This document shows positions 15,728 to 24,613 of a DNA stretch of 36,382 nt, piece after piece (positions within the stretch are counted from its first letter, which is position 1; each line of letters starts with the position of its first letter). Source of the stretch: an uncultured Oscillospiraceae bacterium (GTDB lineage: Bacteria; Bacillota; Clostridia; Oscillospirales; Oscillospiraceae); contig CAKTLG010000016.1 in the NCBI GenBank assembly GCA_934572465.1, positions 1 through 36,382 of the forward strand, in the 5' to 3' direction. A model generated the notes under the pieces. The model was not told where the DNA came from. It searched no databases and saw only the letters and a list, made by a program, of their open reading frames with translations. The position numbers and the translations under genes were made by a program.

Positions 15728-16531
15728 ATGGCGGAACTTGACGCGCTCAGGCGGAAGAAGCTCTTCCTTTTCGATCTGGACGGAACGCTGTACCTCGGCG
15801 ACACGCTCTTTTCCGGCGTGCCGGAGCTGCTCGCGCTGATCCGCGCGCGCGGCGGGCAGTACCGGTATCTGACCAACAATTCCTCGCGCAGCGTGGACGC
15901 CTACGTAGAGCGGCTCACGCGCCTTGGCGTCGCGGCGGAGCCGGAGGATTTCCTCACGTCGGTCGACGCGCTCATCGCGCACCTGCGCGGCCGCGGCATG
16001 GAAGCGCGCCGCTTTTACGTCTGCGGCACAGAATCGATGAAGTCGCAGCTGCGCGCAGCGGGCTTTGCCGTCGCGTCCTCGCGTGAGGATGCGGACGCGC
16101 TGCTGATGGGCTTTGACACCGAGCTGACGTTCCAAAAGCTGGAGGACGCCTGCATCCTGCTGGGGAAGAACGTCCCCTATCTCGCCACGAATCCGGACTG
16201 GGTATGCCCCACGTCCTACGGCTTCGTGCCCGACTGCGGGAGCGTGTGCGAAATGCTCTGGCGCGCGACGGGCCGCCGCCCCGTCGTCATCGGCAAGCCG
16301 GAGCCCGCGATGCCGCTGCTCGCCATGCAGCAGGCGGGCGTTTCCGCGCAGGAAACGCTGCTTATCGGCGACCGCGTCTATACGGATATCGCCAGCGGCG
16401 CAAACGCTGGCATCGACACGCTGCTCGTCCTCTCGGGCGAGACGAAGGAGGAGGACCTGCCCGCGGCGCAGCCGCAGCCGACGTTCGTCCTGCCGGACGT
16501 GCGGGCGCTGCTGGATATTTTGCAGTCATAA
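15728..16531 (+). CDS. HAD-IIA family phosphatase (NagD/p-nitrophenylphosphatase-like)
   Basis: The 267-residue HAD hydrolase has motif I DLDGTLYLGD (16-25, nucleophile Asp16, acid Asp18), motif II TNNSS (49-53), motif III in GKPEP, and motif IV IGDRVYTDI. The C2-type cap between motifs II and III is typical of subfamily IIA. Such enzymes dephosphorylate small sugar or nucleotide phosphates; the substrate cannot be predicted. It starts three bases after nhaC, so the two are co-transcribed and probably coupled. Confidence 0.92.
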   Translation: MAELDALRRKKLFLFDLDGTLYLGDTLFSGVPELLALIRARGGQYRYLTNNSSRSVDAYVERLTRLGVAAEPEDFLTSVDALIAHLRGRGMEARRFYVCGTESMKSQLRAAGFAVASSREDADALLMGFDTELTFQKLEDACILLGKNVPYLATNPDWVCPTSYGFVPDCGSVCEMLWRATGRRPVVIGKPEPAMPLLAMQQAGVSAQETLLIGDRVYTDIASGANAGIDTLLVLSGETKEEDLPAAQPQPTFVLPDVRALLDILQS

Positions 16532-16542
16532 AGGAGCGCTTC

Positions 16543-17379
16543 ATGGCCATCGTTCACCACATCACCGATTTCTCCGATCCCGCGCTCGACGTGTACGCAC
16601 GGCTGACGGAGAATCAGCTGCTCAACCGCGCGGATCCCGAAAACGCGCTCTTCATCGCCGAAAGCCCGCTCGTCATCGGCCGCGCGCTGGACGCGCGCTG
16701 CGAGCCGGTATCCTTCCTGATGGAGCGGCAGCACGTGGAAGGCAAGGGGCGCGAGCTGCTGGCCCGCTGCCGCGCGGACATTCCCGTCTATGCCGCCGAG
16801 GAAAGCGTGCTCGCACAGCTCACGGGCTTTCACTTAACGCGTGGGATGCTCTGCGCCATGCGGCGTCCGGCGCTCCGGAGCGTTGAGGACGTCTGCCGCG
16901 GCGCGCGGCGCGTCGTCGTGCTCGAAAACGTGATGAACCCGACGAACATCGGCGCGATCTTCCGTTCCGCCGCCGCGCTCGGCATGGACGCGGTGCTGCT
17001 CACGAGCGCGGGCAGCGACCCGCTCTACCGCCGCGCCTCGCGCGTGAGCATGGGCAACGTCTTCCTCATCCCGTGGACATATCTGCCCGAAGGCGGGGAC
17101 TGGACGCAGCTGCTGCGCGGTCTCGGCTTCCGCACTGTCGCCATGGCGCTGCGGGATGATTCTGTGCGGCTTGACGATCCGCGTCTTGCGAAAGAGCCGA
17201 AGCTCGCCATCGTCATGGGCACGGAGGGCGATGGACTTGCGTCCGCGACCATCGCCAGCTGCGACTATACGGTAAAGATTCCGATGTATCACGGCGTCGA
17301 CTCGCTCAACGTCGCCGCGGCGAGCGCCGTGGCGTTCTACGAGCTGGGTCTTCCCCCGCTGAAGGGAAAGGAGAACTGA
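16543..17379 (+). CDS. TrmH/SpoU-family RNA 2'-O-methyltransferase
   Basis: The 278-residue SPOUT methyltransferase has an N-terminal substrate-binding extension, then the three knot motifs: NPTNIGAIFRSA (132-143, catalytic Arg), GTEGDGL (226-232) and IPM...SLNVAAA (247-260). It methylates a ribose 2'-OH in tRNA or rRNA using SAM; the target nucleotide is unknown. The start at 16543 is set by AAGGAG six bases upstream and the family-like N-terminus. A longer in-frame reading inside the HAD gene has no ribosome binding site and is a different-frame shadow. It follows the HAD gene by 11 bases. Confidence 0.92.
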   Translation: MAIVHHITDFSDPALDVYARLTENQLLNRADPENALFIAESPLVIGRALDARCEPVSFLMERQHVEGKGRELLARCRADIPVYAAEESVLAQLTGFHLTRGMLCAMRRPALRSVEDVCRGARRVVVLENVMNPTNIGAIFRSAAALGMDAVLLTSAGSDPLYRRASRVSMGNVFLIPWTYLPEGGDWTQLLRGLGFRTVAMALRDDSVRLDDPRLAKEPKLAIVMGTEGDGLASATIASCDYTVKIPMYHGVDSLNVAAASAVAFYELGLPPLKGKEN

Positions 17380-17380
17380 T

Positions 17381-17998
17381 ATGCTGAGCAGCACCGGCTT
17401 CGACCTCTGGGCCGACGGCTACGACAGGAGCGTCGGCCTCTCCGATGAAAACGGCCGCTATCCCTTCGCCGGCTATCGCGCCATGATGAACGCGCTCTAC
17501 CGGCGCGTACTGGCGCAGAGCGGGCGCGATGTGCTGGACATCGGCTTCGGCACGGGCGTTCTGACCGCAAGACTCCATGCGCAGGGCTGCCGGATCTGCG
17601 GGCAGGATTTCTCCGCGCGCATGATCGAGCTGGCGCAGGCAAAAATGCCGGAAGCGCAGCTCTATCAGGGTGATTTTTCCAACGGTCTCGTACCCGAGCT
17701 TTGCGCGCGGCAGTACGACGCTATCGTTGCGACCTACTCGCTCCACCACCTGACGGACGCGCAGAAGGTCGACCTTCTGCACGCGCTTCTGCCGCTTCTG
17801 CGGGAGGATGGCTGCATCTTCATCGGCGACATAGCCTTCCGTACACGCGAAGATCTCGAAGCGTGCCGAAGCGCCGCGGGCGATGCGTGGGATGCGGACG
17901 AGATCTACTTCGTCTATGACGAGCTGTGTCTCCACTTCCCTGCGCTGACGTTTGAAGCCTTCTCCCACTGCGCCGCGCTTTTGACGCTGCGCAGGTGA
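17381..17998 (+). CDS. Class I SAM-dependent methyltransferase
   Basis: The 205-residue protein has a Rossmann-type methyltransferase fold: motif I DIGFGTG (53-59), an acidic motif II region (GQDFSARMIELAQAK) and motif IV-like YDAIVATYSLHHL. The N-terminus FDLWADGYDRSVGLSDENGRYPFAGY is typical of small-molecule or YrrT-like methyltransferases of Firmicutes. Substrate unknown. AAGGAG overlaps the end of the preceding gene and the ATG lies one base after its stop codon. It is the last gene of the nhaC operon, ahead of a strong terminator. Confidence 0.9.
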   Translation: MLSSTGFDLWADGYDRSVGLSDENGRYPFAGYRAMMNALYRRVLAQSGRDVLDIGFGTGVLTARLHAQGCRICGQDFSARMIELAQAKMPEAQLYQGDFSNGLVPELCARQYDAIVATYSLHHLTDAQKVDLLHALLPLLREDGCIFIGDIAFRTREDLEACRSAAGDAWDADEIYFVYDELCLHFPALTFEAFSHCAALLTLRR

Positions 17999-18017
17999 TC
18001 CCCCTGGAAATATGATC

Positions 18018-18058
18018 AAAAGCCTCTGTATGGTGAAACCATACAGAGGCTTTTCTGT
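18018..18058. terminator. Bidirectional terminator between the nhaC operon and ysxC
   Basis: A 16-bp perfect stem AAAAGCCTCTGTATGG/CCATACAGAGGCTTTT (18018-18033, 18039-18054) with a TGAAA loop and T-runs on both sides serves two convergent transcription units. Confidence 0.93.
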
Positions 18059-18074
18059 TAAGCAGTCCTGCTTT

Positions 18075-18668
18075 TCAGTCATTCAGATGGTCGAGGATCG
18101 CCGCGATGAGCTGCTCCTTGCCCGTGCCCTTTTCGGCGGAAAACGGAATGACGAGTTCATCGTCACGCAAATTCAGCGTCTCGCGGATCAGCGCAAGATT
18201 CGGCTCGATCTCGCGCGGCTTGAGCTTGTCGAGCTTGTTGGCAACGATCACGACGGGGCAGCCCGTCTGCACGAAGAAATCGTGCATGGTAATATCGTCC
18301 GCCGTGGGCTTGTGCCGCGCATCGACGATTTGCACGCCGAGGTGGATAAGCCCCGCCGACCGGAAATAGCTCTCCATGAGCCTTCCCCAGCGGTCGCGCT
18401 CAGCCTTGGAGACTTTAGCGTAGCCGTAGCCCGGCAGATCGACAAGATAGAGCTTTCCGTCGATCCTGAAGTAGTTGATCTGCGAGGTCTTGCCCGGGGA
18501 TGCGCCCACGCGGGCAAAGTTCTTGCGGTTGACAAGCCGGTTGATGACCGAGGACTTGCCGACGTTCGACCGCCCCGCAAACGCGAGCTGCGGCATCCCG
18601 TCGCGCACGAACTGCCTCTCCGACGCCGCGGAGAGGAGGAACTCAGCCCTGTTGAAATTGATCGCCAT
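18075..18668 (-). CDS. ysxC: Ribosome biogenesis GTPase YsxC/YihA (EngB)
   Basis: The 197-residue protein of the EngB family helps late assembly of the large ribosomal subunit. GTPase motifs are complete: G1 GRSNVGKSS (32-40), G2 region SPGKTSQINYF, G3 DLPGYGYA, G4 NKLDKL and G5 FSAEKGTG. The start at 18668 is set by AGGAG nine bases upstream and the conserved N-terminus; an in-frame extension to 18770 would run into lon. It follows lon by 26 bases, the conserved lon-ysxC order of Bacillus. Confidence 0.96.
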   Translation of the reverse strand: MAINFNRAEFLLSAASERQFVRDGMPQLAFAGRSNVGKSSVINRLVNRKNFARVGASPGKTSQINYFRIDGKLYLVDLPGYGYAKVSKAERDRWGRLMESYFRSAGLIHLGVQIVDARHKPTADDITMHDFFVQTGCPVVIVANKLDKLKPREIEPNLALIRETLNLRDDELVIPFSAEKGTGKEQLIAAILDHLND

Positions 18669-18694
18669 GGTCCCATTCTCCTTTCCGCCGGCCG

Positions 18695-21091
18695 TTATGC
18701 GCGCACAGCGCTGGGAAGGCCGCTCTCCTGCACGGGAAGAAAGCCCTCCCGCGAGCCGGACGCGGCGCATTTCTCCGGCAGCACGAGCGCCGAAGCAAAT
18801 ACGGCGTCCACCGTCTCCACCGGCACAAAGCGCAGCTTTTCGCGCACGCTGGGATCGATCTCATTGAGATCCTTTTCATTGTCCTTCGGGATGATGACCG
18901 TATGTACGCCCGCGCGCAGCGCGCCCATTGTTTTTTCACGCAGCCCCCCGATCGGCAGCACGCGGCCTCGCAGCGTGATCTCGCCGGTCATGGCGACATC
19001 GCGCCGAACGGGGCGGTTCGTCAGCGTCGAGAGCACCGCTGTCGCAATGGCGATGCCCGCGCTGGGGCCGTCCTTGGGGATGGCGCCCTCGGGGAAGTGG
19101 ATGTGGATATCCTTCGTCTTGTAAAAGTCCGGCGCGATGCCGAGCTCCTGCGCCCGCTGGCGCAGACAGGAAAGCGCCGCGCGGCAGCTCTCCTGCATCA
19201 CGTCGCCAAGGTTGCCCGTAAGCTCCAGCTTGCCGCTGCCCTCCATCACGCCGACCTCGACGGGCAGGATCTCGCCGCCCACCTCCGTCCACGCAAGGCC
19301 GTTCACCACGCCGACAAGATCGCGCTCGGGGATGCGCTCGGGCGTGATGCGCGGCGTGCCGAGAAAGTCTGCAAGGTTTTTCTCCGTCACGGTGACGCGC
19401 TTTGCGCTGCCTGTGGCAAGCTGCATCGCGGCCTTGCGGCAGAGCTTTCCGAGCTGGCGCTCCAGCGAGCGGACACCGCTCTCGCGCGTGTAGCGCGCGA
19501 TGGCGGCGCGGATCGCGTCCTCGTCCACGCGCAGCGCTGCGGCGGTCAGGCCGTTGGCTTTGCGTTCCTTGGGCAGCAGATGCTGCTGGGCAATCCGGAG
19601 CTTTTCCTCGTCCGTATAGCTCGGGATCTCGATGATCTCCATGCGGTCGAGCAGCGGACGCGGGATGGTGTCGAGCGTGTTGGCCGTCATGATGAACATG
19701 ACGCGGCTCAGATCGACGGGGATTTCGAGATAGTGGTCGCGGAAGGCGTGGTTCTGCTCGCTGTCAAGCACCTCGAGCAGCGCGCTCGCGGGGTCGCCGC
19801 GCCCATCGCTCGACAGCTTGTCCACCTCGTCAAGCACGAGCAGCGGATTCATCGAGCCGCTGCGGGTGATGGCCTCGATAATGCGGCCGGGCATCGCGCC
19901 GATGTAGGTCTTGCGATGTCCGCGGATGTCCGCCTCGTCGCGCACGCCGCCAAGCGACAGGCGCGCGGCCTTGCGGTTCATCGCCTTGGCGACGGACAGC
20001 GCGATCGACGTCTTACCGACGCCCGGGGGGCCGGCAAGACAGAGGATCTGGCCCTTCGCTTCGGGGTTGAGCTGGCGCACGGCGACGAACTCGAGAATAC
20101 GCTCCTTGACCTTTTGCAGCCCGTAATGATCGCGGTCAAGGATCCTGCGCGCGGCGTCCACGCTCGCGCGCTCCTTCGTTTCCACGCCCCACGGCATGTC
20201 GAGGCAGGTATCAAGATAGTTGCGCAGCACGCTCGCCTCCGCGCTGCCAAAGGGCTGCTTGGCGAGCCTGTCGACGTCCTTCAAAAGCTTTTTCTCCGCT
20301 TCCTCCGGCAGCTTTGCCGCCGCGATCCTTTCGCGGTAGACGTCCAGCTCCTCGTCCTCGCCGCCCTCGCCGATCTCGTTTTGCAGCACCTTGATCTGCT
20401 CACGCAGAACAAAGTCCTTCTGGATGCGGCCCACGCGGGAGCGGACCTTGCTCTCAATGTCCTGCTCCATGGCGGTCACGTCGATCTCGCGGCGCAGGAT
20501 CTCGTTCATGCGCTGCAATCTCGGCAGCGGGCGCAGCTCGCTCAGGATCTCCTGCTTGTCCTGATAGCGCAGGTTGATCTGCTGGGCGATGAAATCGGCA
20601 AGATAGCCGGGGTCGTTCGTGCCGAGAATGGCGGCGTAGACCTCGTCGGGCAGCTTCTGCGTCAGCTCGGCATACTCGGTAAAGCTCGCGTAGGTCTGGC
20701 GCAGCATGGCCTCCGTCCGCTTGCCCTGACGCGGCAGGGGCGGCTCGTCGATCAGCTCGATCTGCGCCTGCAGATACGGCTCGCGCTGCCAGAGGCGCTT
20801 GAGCCGCGCGCGGCGTTCGCCCTCCATCATCACGCGCAGCACGCGCTCGGAAATGCGCAGGATCTGCGTCACGCGCGCGACGGTGCCGATCTCGTAGAGG
20901 TCCTTTTCCTCCGGCTCATCGACCGCGAGGCCGCGCTGCGTGACGAGGAATATCTCCTCGCCGTTTTCCATGGCGCGCTCAAGCGCGCGCACGGAGATCG
21001 CGCGCTCGATGTCGAAGCTCGTGGTCATGCGCGGGAAAACGGTCAGCCCGCGCATGGCGATCACCGGAAGGTTTTTTGTTACAGGTTCCAT
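18695..21091 (-). CDS. lon: ATP-dependent protease Lon (LonA)
   Basis: The 798-residue protein is full length for LonA. Order: N-terminal substrate-binding domain (about 6-195), coiled-coil helical region (about 200-260), AAA+ module with Walker A GPPGVGKT (354-361) and Walker B LLVLDEVDK (417-425), and C-terminal serine protease domain. The catalytic Ser677 lies in PKDGPSAG and Lys720 in GGLREK. The C-terminal tail beyond the protease domain (about the last 30 residues) is variable sequence. Lon degrades misfolded and regulatory proteins in the cytoplasm. It starts 10 bases after clpX with AAGGAG upstream, so clpP-clpX-lon-ysxC form one operon. Confidence 0.97.
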   Translation of the reverse strand: MEPVTKNLPVIAMRGLTVFPRMTTSFDIERAISVRALERAMENGEEIFLVTQRGLAVDEPEEKDLYEIGTVARVTQILRISERVLRVMMEGERRARLKRLWQREPYLQAQIELIDEPPLPRQGKRTEAMLRQTYASFTEYAELTQKLPDEVYAAILGTNDPGYLADFIAQQINLRYQDKQEILSELRPLPRLQRMNEILRREIDVTAMEQDIESKVRSRVGRIQKDFVLREQIKVLQNEIGEGGEDEELDVYRERIAAAKLPEEAEKKLLKDVDRLAKQPFGSAEASVLRNYLDTCLDMPWGVETKERASVDAARRILDRDHYGLQKVKERILEFVAVRQLNPEAKGQILCLAGPPGVGKTSIALSVAKAMNRKAARLSLGGVRDEADIRGHRKTYIGAMPGRIIEAITRSGSMNPLLVLDEVDKLSSDGRGDPASALLEVLDSEQNHAFRDHYLEIPVDLSRVMFIMTANTLDTIPRPLLDRMEIIEIPSYTDEEKLRIAQQHLLPKERKANGLTAAALRVDEDAIRAAIARYTRESGVRSLERQLGKLCRKAAMQLATGSAKRVTVTEKNLADFLGTPRITPERIPERDLVGVVNGLAWTEVGGEILPVEVGVMEGSGKLELTGNLGDVMQESCRAALSCLRQRAQELGIAPDFYKTKDIHIHFPEGAIPKDGPSAGIAIATAVLSTLTNRPVRRDVAMTGEITLRGRVLPIGGLREKTMGALRAGVHTVIIPKDNEKDLNEIDPSVREKLRFVPVETVDAVFASALVLPEKCAASGSREGFLPVQESGLPSAVRA

Positions 21092-21101
21092 GGGTATCTC
21101 C

Positions 21102-22373
21102 TTATGAAGCGGAGTCCGCCGGCAGCGACGGCCCCTCCCCTTCCTTGTCTGTGCGGCGGGAAATCTTCGGCTGCTCCGTCCCCTCCACGCAGCCCGGCGT
21201 GATGGTCACGCGGTCGATCGTGCGGTCGGACGGAAGGTCGTACATCACGTTCATCAGCAGCCCCTCCATCACCGCGCGCAGACCGCGCGCGCCGATCTTG
21301 CGCTCGATGGCCTTGTCGGCGATCGCCTCAAGCGCCTTCGGCTCGAACGTAAGCTCGGCGTCGTCGTAGGAAAAGAGCTTCTGGTACTGCTTGACGAGGG
21401 CGTTTTTCGGCTGGGTGAGGATCTTGACGAGATCCTCGCGCGTGAGCGCGTCGAGCGTGGTGATGACCGGCAGACGGCCGACCAGCTCGGGAATGATGCC
21501 GAACTTGAGGATATCGTGCGGCTGCACCTCGCGTAAGATCTTGCTCTCGTCGCGCTCGCTCTTGCTCTTGAGGTCCGCGCCGAAGCCCATCGCCTTGCGG
21601 TCGAGACGGCTCTCGATGATCTTGTCGAGCCCTTCAAACGCGCCGCCGCAGATAAAAAGGATGTTGTGCGTGTCGATCTGGATGAACTCCTGATGCGGGT
21701 GCTTGCGCCCGCCCTGCGGCGGGACGTTGGCAAGCGTGCCCTCGACGATCTTCAAAAGCGCCTGCTGCACGCCCTCGCCGGAAACGTCGCGCGTGATGGA
21801 GGTATTCTCGCTCTTGCGGGCGATCTTGTCGATCTCGTCGACATAGATGATGCCGCGCTCGGCCAGCTCCACATCGTAGTCCGCCGCCTGAAGCAGACGG
21901 AGCAGGATATTTTCCACATCGTCGCCGACGTAGCCCGCCTCGGTGAGCGTCGTTGCGTCCGCAATGGCGAACGGGACCTTCAGGATGCGGGCAAGCGTCT
22001 GTGCAAAGAGCGTCTTGCCGCTGCCGGTGGGGCCGAGGAGGAGAATGTTGCTCTTTTGCAGCTCGACCTCGTCGTCGCCGCCGAAGAAGATGCGCTTATA
22101 GTGGTTGTAAACGGACACGGACAGCGCGACCTTCGCCGCCTCCTGCCCGATGATATACTGATCGAGCACCTCGCGGATCTCGCGCGGTGTGGGGAGCGAA
22201 TCCGGCGCCTCCAGCCCCTCGTGCGGCTCGTAGCCGTCCTCCAGCACGTCCATGCACAGCCGGACGCATTCATCGCAGATGCGCACGCCGGGGCCCTGGA
22301 TCATGCGGTGCACCTCGCGCTCGCTCTTGCCGCAGAACGAGCAGCGAAGCTCCTTTTTTCTGTCTTCACTCAT
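21102..22373 (-). CDS. clpX: ClpX, ATPase subunit of ClpXP
   Basis: The 423-residue AAA+ unfoldase has an N-terminal zinc-binding domain with CSFC and CDEC (Cys11, 14, 33, 36), which recruits adaptors and substrates. Walker A is GPTGSGKT (114-121), pore loop 1 is GYVGDD, Walker B is IIYVDEIDK, followed by sensor motifs and the C-terminal small domain ending [16 protein letters not shown] ClpP-binding IGF-type loop is expected; here GFGADLK appears in that region. The last 20 or so residues are a charged tail. It lies 12 bases after clpP, AAGGA upstream. Confidence 0.97.
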   Translation of the reverse strand: MSEDRKKELRCSFCGKSEREVHRMIQGPGVRICDECVRLCMDVLEDGYEPHEGLEAPDSLPTPREIREVLDQYIIGQEAAKVALSVSVYNHYKRIFFGGDDEVELQKSNILLLGPTGSGKTLFAQTLARILKVPFAIADATTLTEAGYVGDDVENILLRLLQAADYDVELAERGIIYVDEIDKIARKSENTSITRDVSGEGVQQALLKIVEGTLANVPPQGGRKHPHQEFIQIDTHNILFICGGAFEGLDKIIESRLDRKAMGFGADLKSKSERDESKILREVQPHDILKFGIIPELVGRLPVITTLDALTREDLVKILTQPKNALVKQYQKLFSYDDAELTFEPKALEAIADKAIERKIGARGLRAVMEGLLMNVMYDLPSDRTIDRVTITPGCVEGTEQPKISRRTDKEGEGPSLPADSAS

Positions 22374-22385
22374 AAGCCGTGTTCC

Positions 22386-22967
22386 TTATCTCTTGTAAAT
22401 GACCTTGTCCACAAGGCCGTATTCCTGTGCCTCGTCCGCCGTCATCCAGCGGTCGCGCTCGGAGTCGAGCTTGACCTGCTCGGGCGTTTTGCCGGTGTTC
22501 TCCGCCAGGATCTTGTTCAGGCGCCGCTTGATGCGCAGGAAGTGCTCCACGTCGCTTTCCATATCGGTGACCTTGCCCTGCGTACCGGCAGAGGGCTGAT
22601 GGATCATGACCTCCGCGTTCGGCAGCGCGATGCGCTTGCCCTTAGCGCCCGACGAGAGCAGGAACGCGCCCATGCTGGCGGCGAGACCGACGCAGATGGT
22701 GGAAACGTCGCACTTGATATACTGCATGGTATCATAGATCGCCATGCCGGCAGTCACGCTGCCGCCGGGGGAGTTGATATAGAGCTGGATGTCCTTGTCG
22801 GGGTCCTTGGCCTCGAGGAACAGAAGCTGCGAAACGATCAGGCTCGCGGTCGCGTCGTTGACCTCTTCGCCGAGGAAGATGATGCGATCCTCCAGAAGAC
22901 GGGAGAAAATGTCATAGGAGCGCTCGCCGCGGTTGGTCTGCTCGATGACGTAAGGGACTAAACTCAT
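22386..22967 (-). CDS. clpP: ClpP protease subunit
   Basis: The 193-residue serine protease that forms the ClpXP/ClpAP barrel is of normal length. The catalytic triad is visible: Ser98 in GLAASMGA, His123 in MIHQP and Asp172 in ERDRWM. The N-terminus [27 protein letters not shown] is highly conserved across Firmicutes, including the axial-loop residues. It starts with AAGGAGG upstream. The 114-base gap ahead of it contains a 16-bp perfect inverted repeat. Confidence 0.97.
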   Translation of the reverse strand: MSLVPYVIEQTNRGERSYDIFSRLLEDRIIFLGEEVNDATASLIVSQLLFLEAKDPDKDIQLYINSPGGSVTAGMAIYDTMQYIKCDVSTICVGLAASMGAFLLSSGAKGKRIALPNAEVMIHQPSAGTQGKVTDMESDVEHFLRIKRRLNKILAENTGKTPEQVKLDSERDRWMTADEAQEYGLVDKVIYKR

Positions 22968-23014
22968 GCTGTTACCTCCTTGTTCATACCCTGTTCAAAT
23001 TTTCGGTATGTATG

Positions 23015-23051
23015 CGATCAACCACAAATGGCGGGCATTTGTGGTTGATCG
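23015..23051. repeat. 16-bp perfect inverted repeat upstream of clpP
   Basis: CGATCAACCACAAATG (23015-23030) and its exact reverse complement (23036-23051) flank a 5-base centre. There is no T-run on the minus strand, so it is not a standard terminator for trigger factor. It does not match the CtsR heptad repeat or CIRCE consensus. It lies between a -10-like TACAAT (about 23065-23070) and the clpP ribosome binding site, so it would be transcribed as a leader hairpin or act as an operator. Confidence 0.75.
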
Positions 23052-23082
23052 ACTGTTCTATCTATTGTAGCCGGTTTACCGC

Positions 23083-24510
23083 TTATTCAGCCTGCTCTTC
23101 TTCCTTTTTGGCGGACTTTTTGGCAGCGGTCTTCTTTGCGGGCTTTTCCTCGCCCTCGGCGTCGGCCTTCTTGGCGGTCTTCTTCGCGGGCTTCTTCTCC
23201 TCGCCCTCGGCCTCTTCCTTGGCGGGCTTCTTCTTTTCGGCCTTGGCGCTGCTGACGACCAGATCCACCGCCTTGTCGCGCAGCAGCTGGGTACGGACGC
23301 TCATAACGTCGAGATACTTCTTCAGCTCGCTAACGTCCATGCCGTACTTTTCAGCAAGATCCGTATACTGCTTCTCGACCTCCTCGTCGGTCACGTCGAG
23401 CTTCTCTTCCTTGATGACCGCGCCGACGGCGAGATCCATGCGCACCTGACGGGTGGCGGGCTCTCTGCCCTCCGCCATGAACTTCTGCTCGTCCATGTTG
23501 GTCATCTTGCAGTACTGGTCGTAGGGGATGCCCTGAGACTGCAGGCGCTGCTTGAACTCCTCAAGGAAGCGGGCGCACTGCTCGTCGATCATCGCGTCGG
23601 GAATGTCGCACTCGATGCCCTCGGCGACCTTCTCCATCACCGCGTTCTCAAAGGCGTACTTCGCCGCCTGCTCGCGCTGCTCGGTGATCTCGCGCTTGAT
23701 GCTGTCCTTGAGTTCCTTGAGCGTGTCGTACTCGGAGACGTCCTTGGCGAAATCGTCGTCGAGCTTGGGCAGCTCCTTGCACTTGATCTCCTTGGCCTTG
23801 ACGTGGAAGACGACCTTCTTGCCGGCGAGATCCTTGTGGTAATCCTCGGGGAAGGTGATGTCGAGATCCTTCTCCTCGCCGGCCTTCATGCCGATGACCT
23901 GCTCCTCAAAGCCGGGAACAAAACTGCCGGAGCCGAGCTCGAGCTCATAGTTCTCGCCCTTGCCGCCCTCGAAGGCGGTGCCGTTGTCAAAGCCCTCGAA
24001 GTCGATGACGGCGATGTCGCCCTTCTTGGCCTTGCGGTCGACGGAGACGAGGCGGGCGTTGCGCTCGGCCATCTCGTTCAGGCGCTCCTTGACGTCGTCG
24101 GCGCTGACCTTGACGTCCTCCTTCTCGGCGGTCAGGCCCTTGTACTGGCCGAGCTTGACCTCGGGATAGACGGCGACGGTGGCCTTGAAGGTAAAGCCGT
24201 TCTCATCGATCTTATCGTCCACGATCTCAATGTCGGGATAGCCGACCACGTCGAGACCGCTGGTGCTGACGGCCTGCGTATATGCCTCGGGCAGAGCGAT
24301 ATCGACGGCATCGCTGTAGAACACGCCCGCGCCGTAGAGCTTTTCGATCATCTTGCGGGGGGCCTTGCCGGGGCGGAAGCCGGGAATGCTGAGCTTATTG
24401 CGCGCCTTGGCGTAGGCCTTGGCGACGGCGGCTTCGAACTCCTCCGCGCCGACCTCGACGGTCACGGCAACTCTGCTCTTTTCCAGCTTTTCAACATTTT
24501 TGACAGTCAT
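23083..24510 (-). CDS. tig: Trigger factor with extended Lys/Ala/Glu tail
   Basis: The 475-residue ribosome-associated chaperone and prolyl isomerase is longer than the usual 425-440. The N-terminal ribosome-binding domain contains GFRPGKAPRKMIEK (the GFRxGxxP signature), the middle FKBP-type PPIase domain starts near 150 (KKGDIAVIDFEGF) and the C-terminal helical cradle runs to about 419. Residues 420-475 are a low-complexity tail made mostly of Lys, Ala, Glu and Pro with AKKTAKK/AKKTAAKK motifs reminiscent of histone H1. GGAGG lies 10 bases before the ATG. tig precedes clpP in the same direction, the conserved order. Confidence 0.96.
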   Translation of the reverse strand: MTVKNVEKLEKSRVAVTVEVGAEEFEAAVAKAYAKARNKLSIPGFRPGKAPRKMIEKLYGAGVFYSDAVDIALPEAYTQAVSTSGLDVVGYPDIEIVDDKIDENGFTFKATVAVYPEVKLGQYKGLTAEKEDVKVSADDVKERLNEMAERNARLVSVDRKAKKGDIAVIDFEGFDNGTAFEGGKGENYELELGSGSFVPGFEEQVIGMKAGEEKDLDITFPEDYHKDLAGKKVVFHVKAKEIKCKELPKLDDDFAKDVSEYDTLKELKDSIKREITEQREQAAKYAFENAVMEKVAEGIECDIPDAMIDEQCARFLEEFKQRLQSQGIPYDQYCKMTNMDEQKFMAEGREPATRQVRMDLAVGAVIKEEKLDVTDEEVEKQYTDLAEKYGMDVSELKKYLDVMSVRTQLLRDKAVDLVVSSAKAEKKKPAKEEAEGEEKKPAKKTAKKADAEGEEKPAKKTAAKKSAKKEEEQAE

Positions 24511-24560
24511 GATTTCTTTTTCCTCCGTTTAACATCATAATGATGCTTTTGCAAAGTGGT

Positions 24561-24589
24561 ATTGTACCATACGTTTTAAGAAATTTCCA
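24561..24589 (-). promoter_or_regulatory. Trigger factor promoter
   Basis: On the minus strand TGGAAA (24584-24589) and TACAAT (24561-24566) are 17 bases apart, with TG one base before the -10 (extended -10). The transcript would start about 45 bases before the ATG; its leader contains the small dyad CATCAT-A-ATGATG (24532-24544). Confidence 0.7.
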
Positions 24590-24613
24590 CCCTTTTTTGC
24601 ATCAATTTTTGGC

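Noticed and set aside
14306..16135. 609-residue open frame on the minus strand opposite nhaC and the HAD gene
   Set aside because: Extreme Arg/Asp/His composition, no start signals, and it covers two well-supported plus-strand genes.
18902..21202. 766-residue open frame on the plus strand opposite lon
   Set aside because: Antisense shadow of a protein with all Lon catalytic motifs intact.
23015..23051. CtsR or CIRCE operator, or tig terminator
   Set aside because: The sequence does not match the GGTCAAA heptad pair or TTAGCACTC-N9-GAGTGCTAA, and there is no T-run after the stem on the minus strand.
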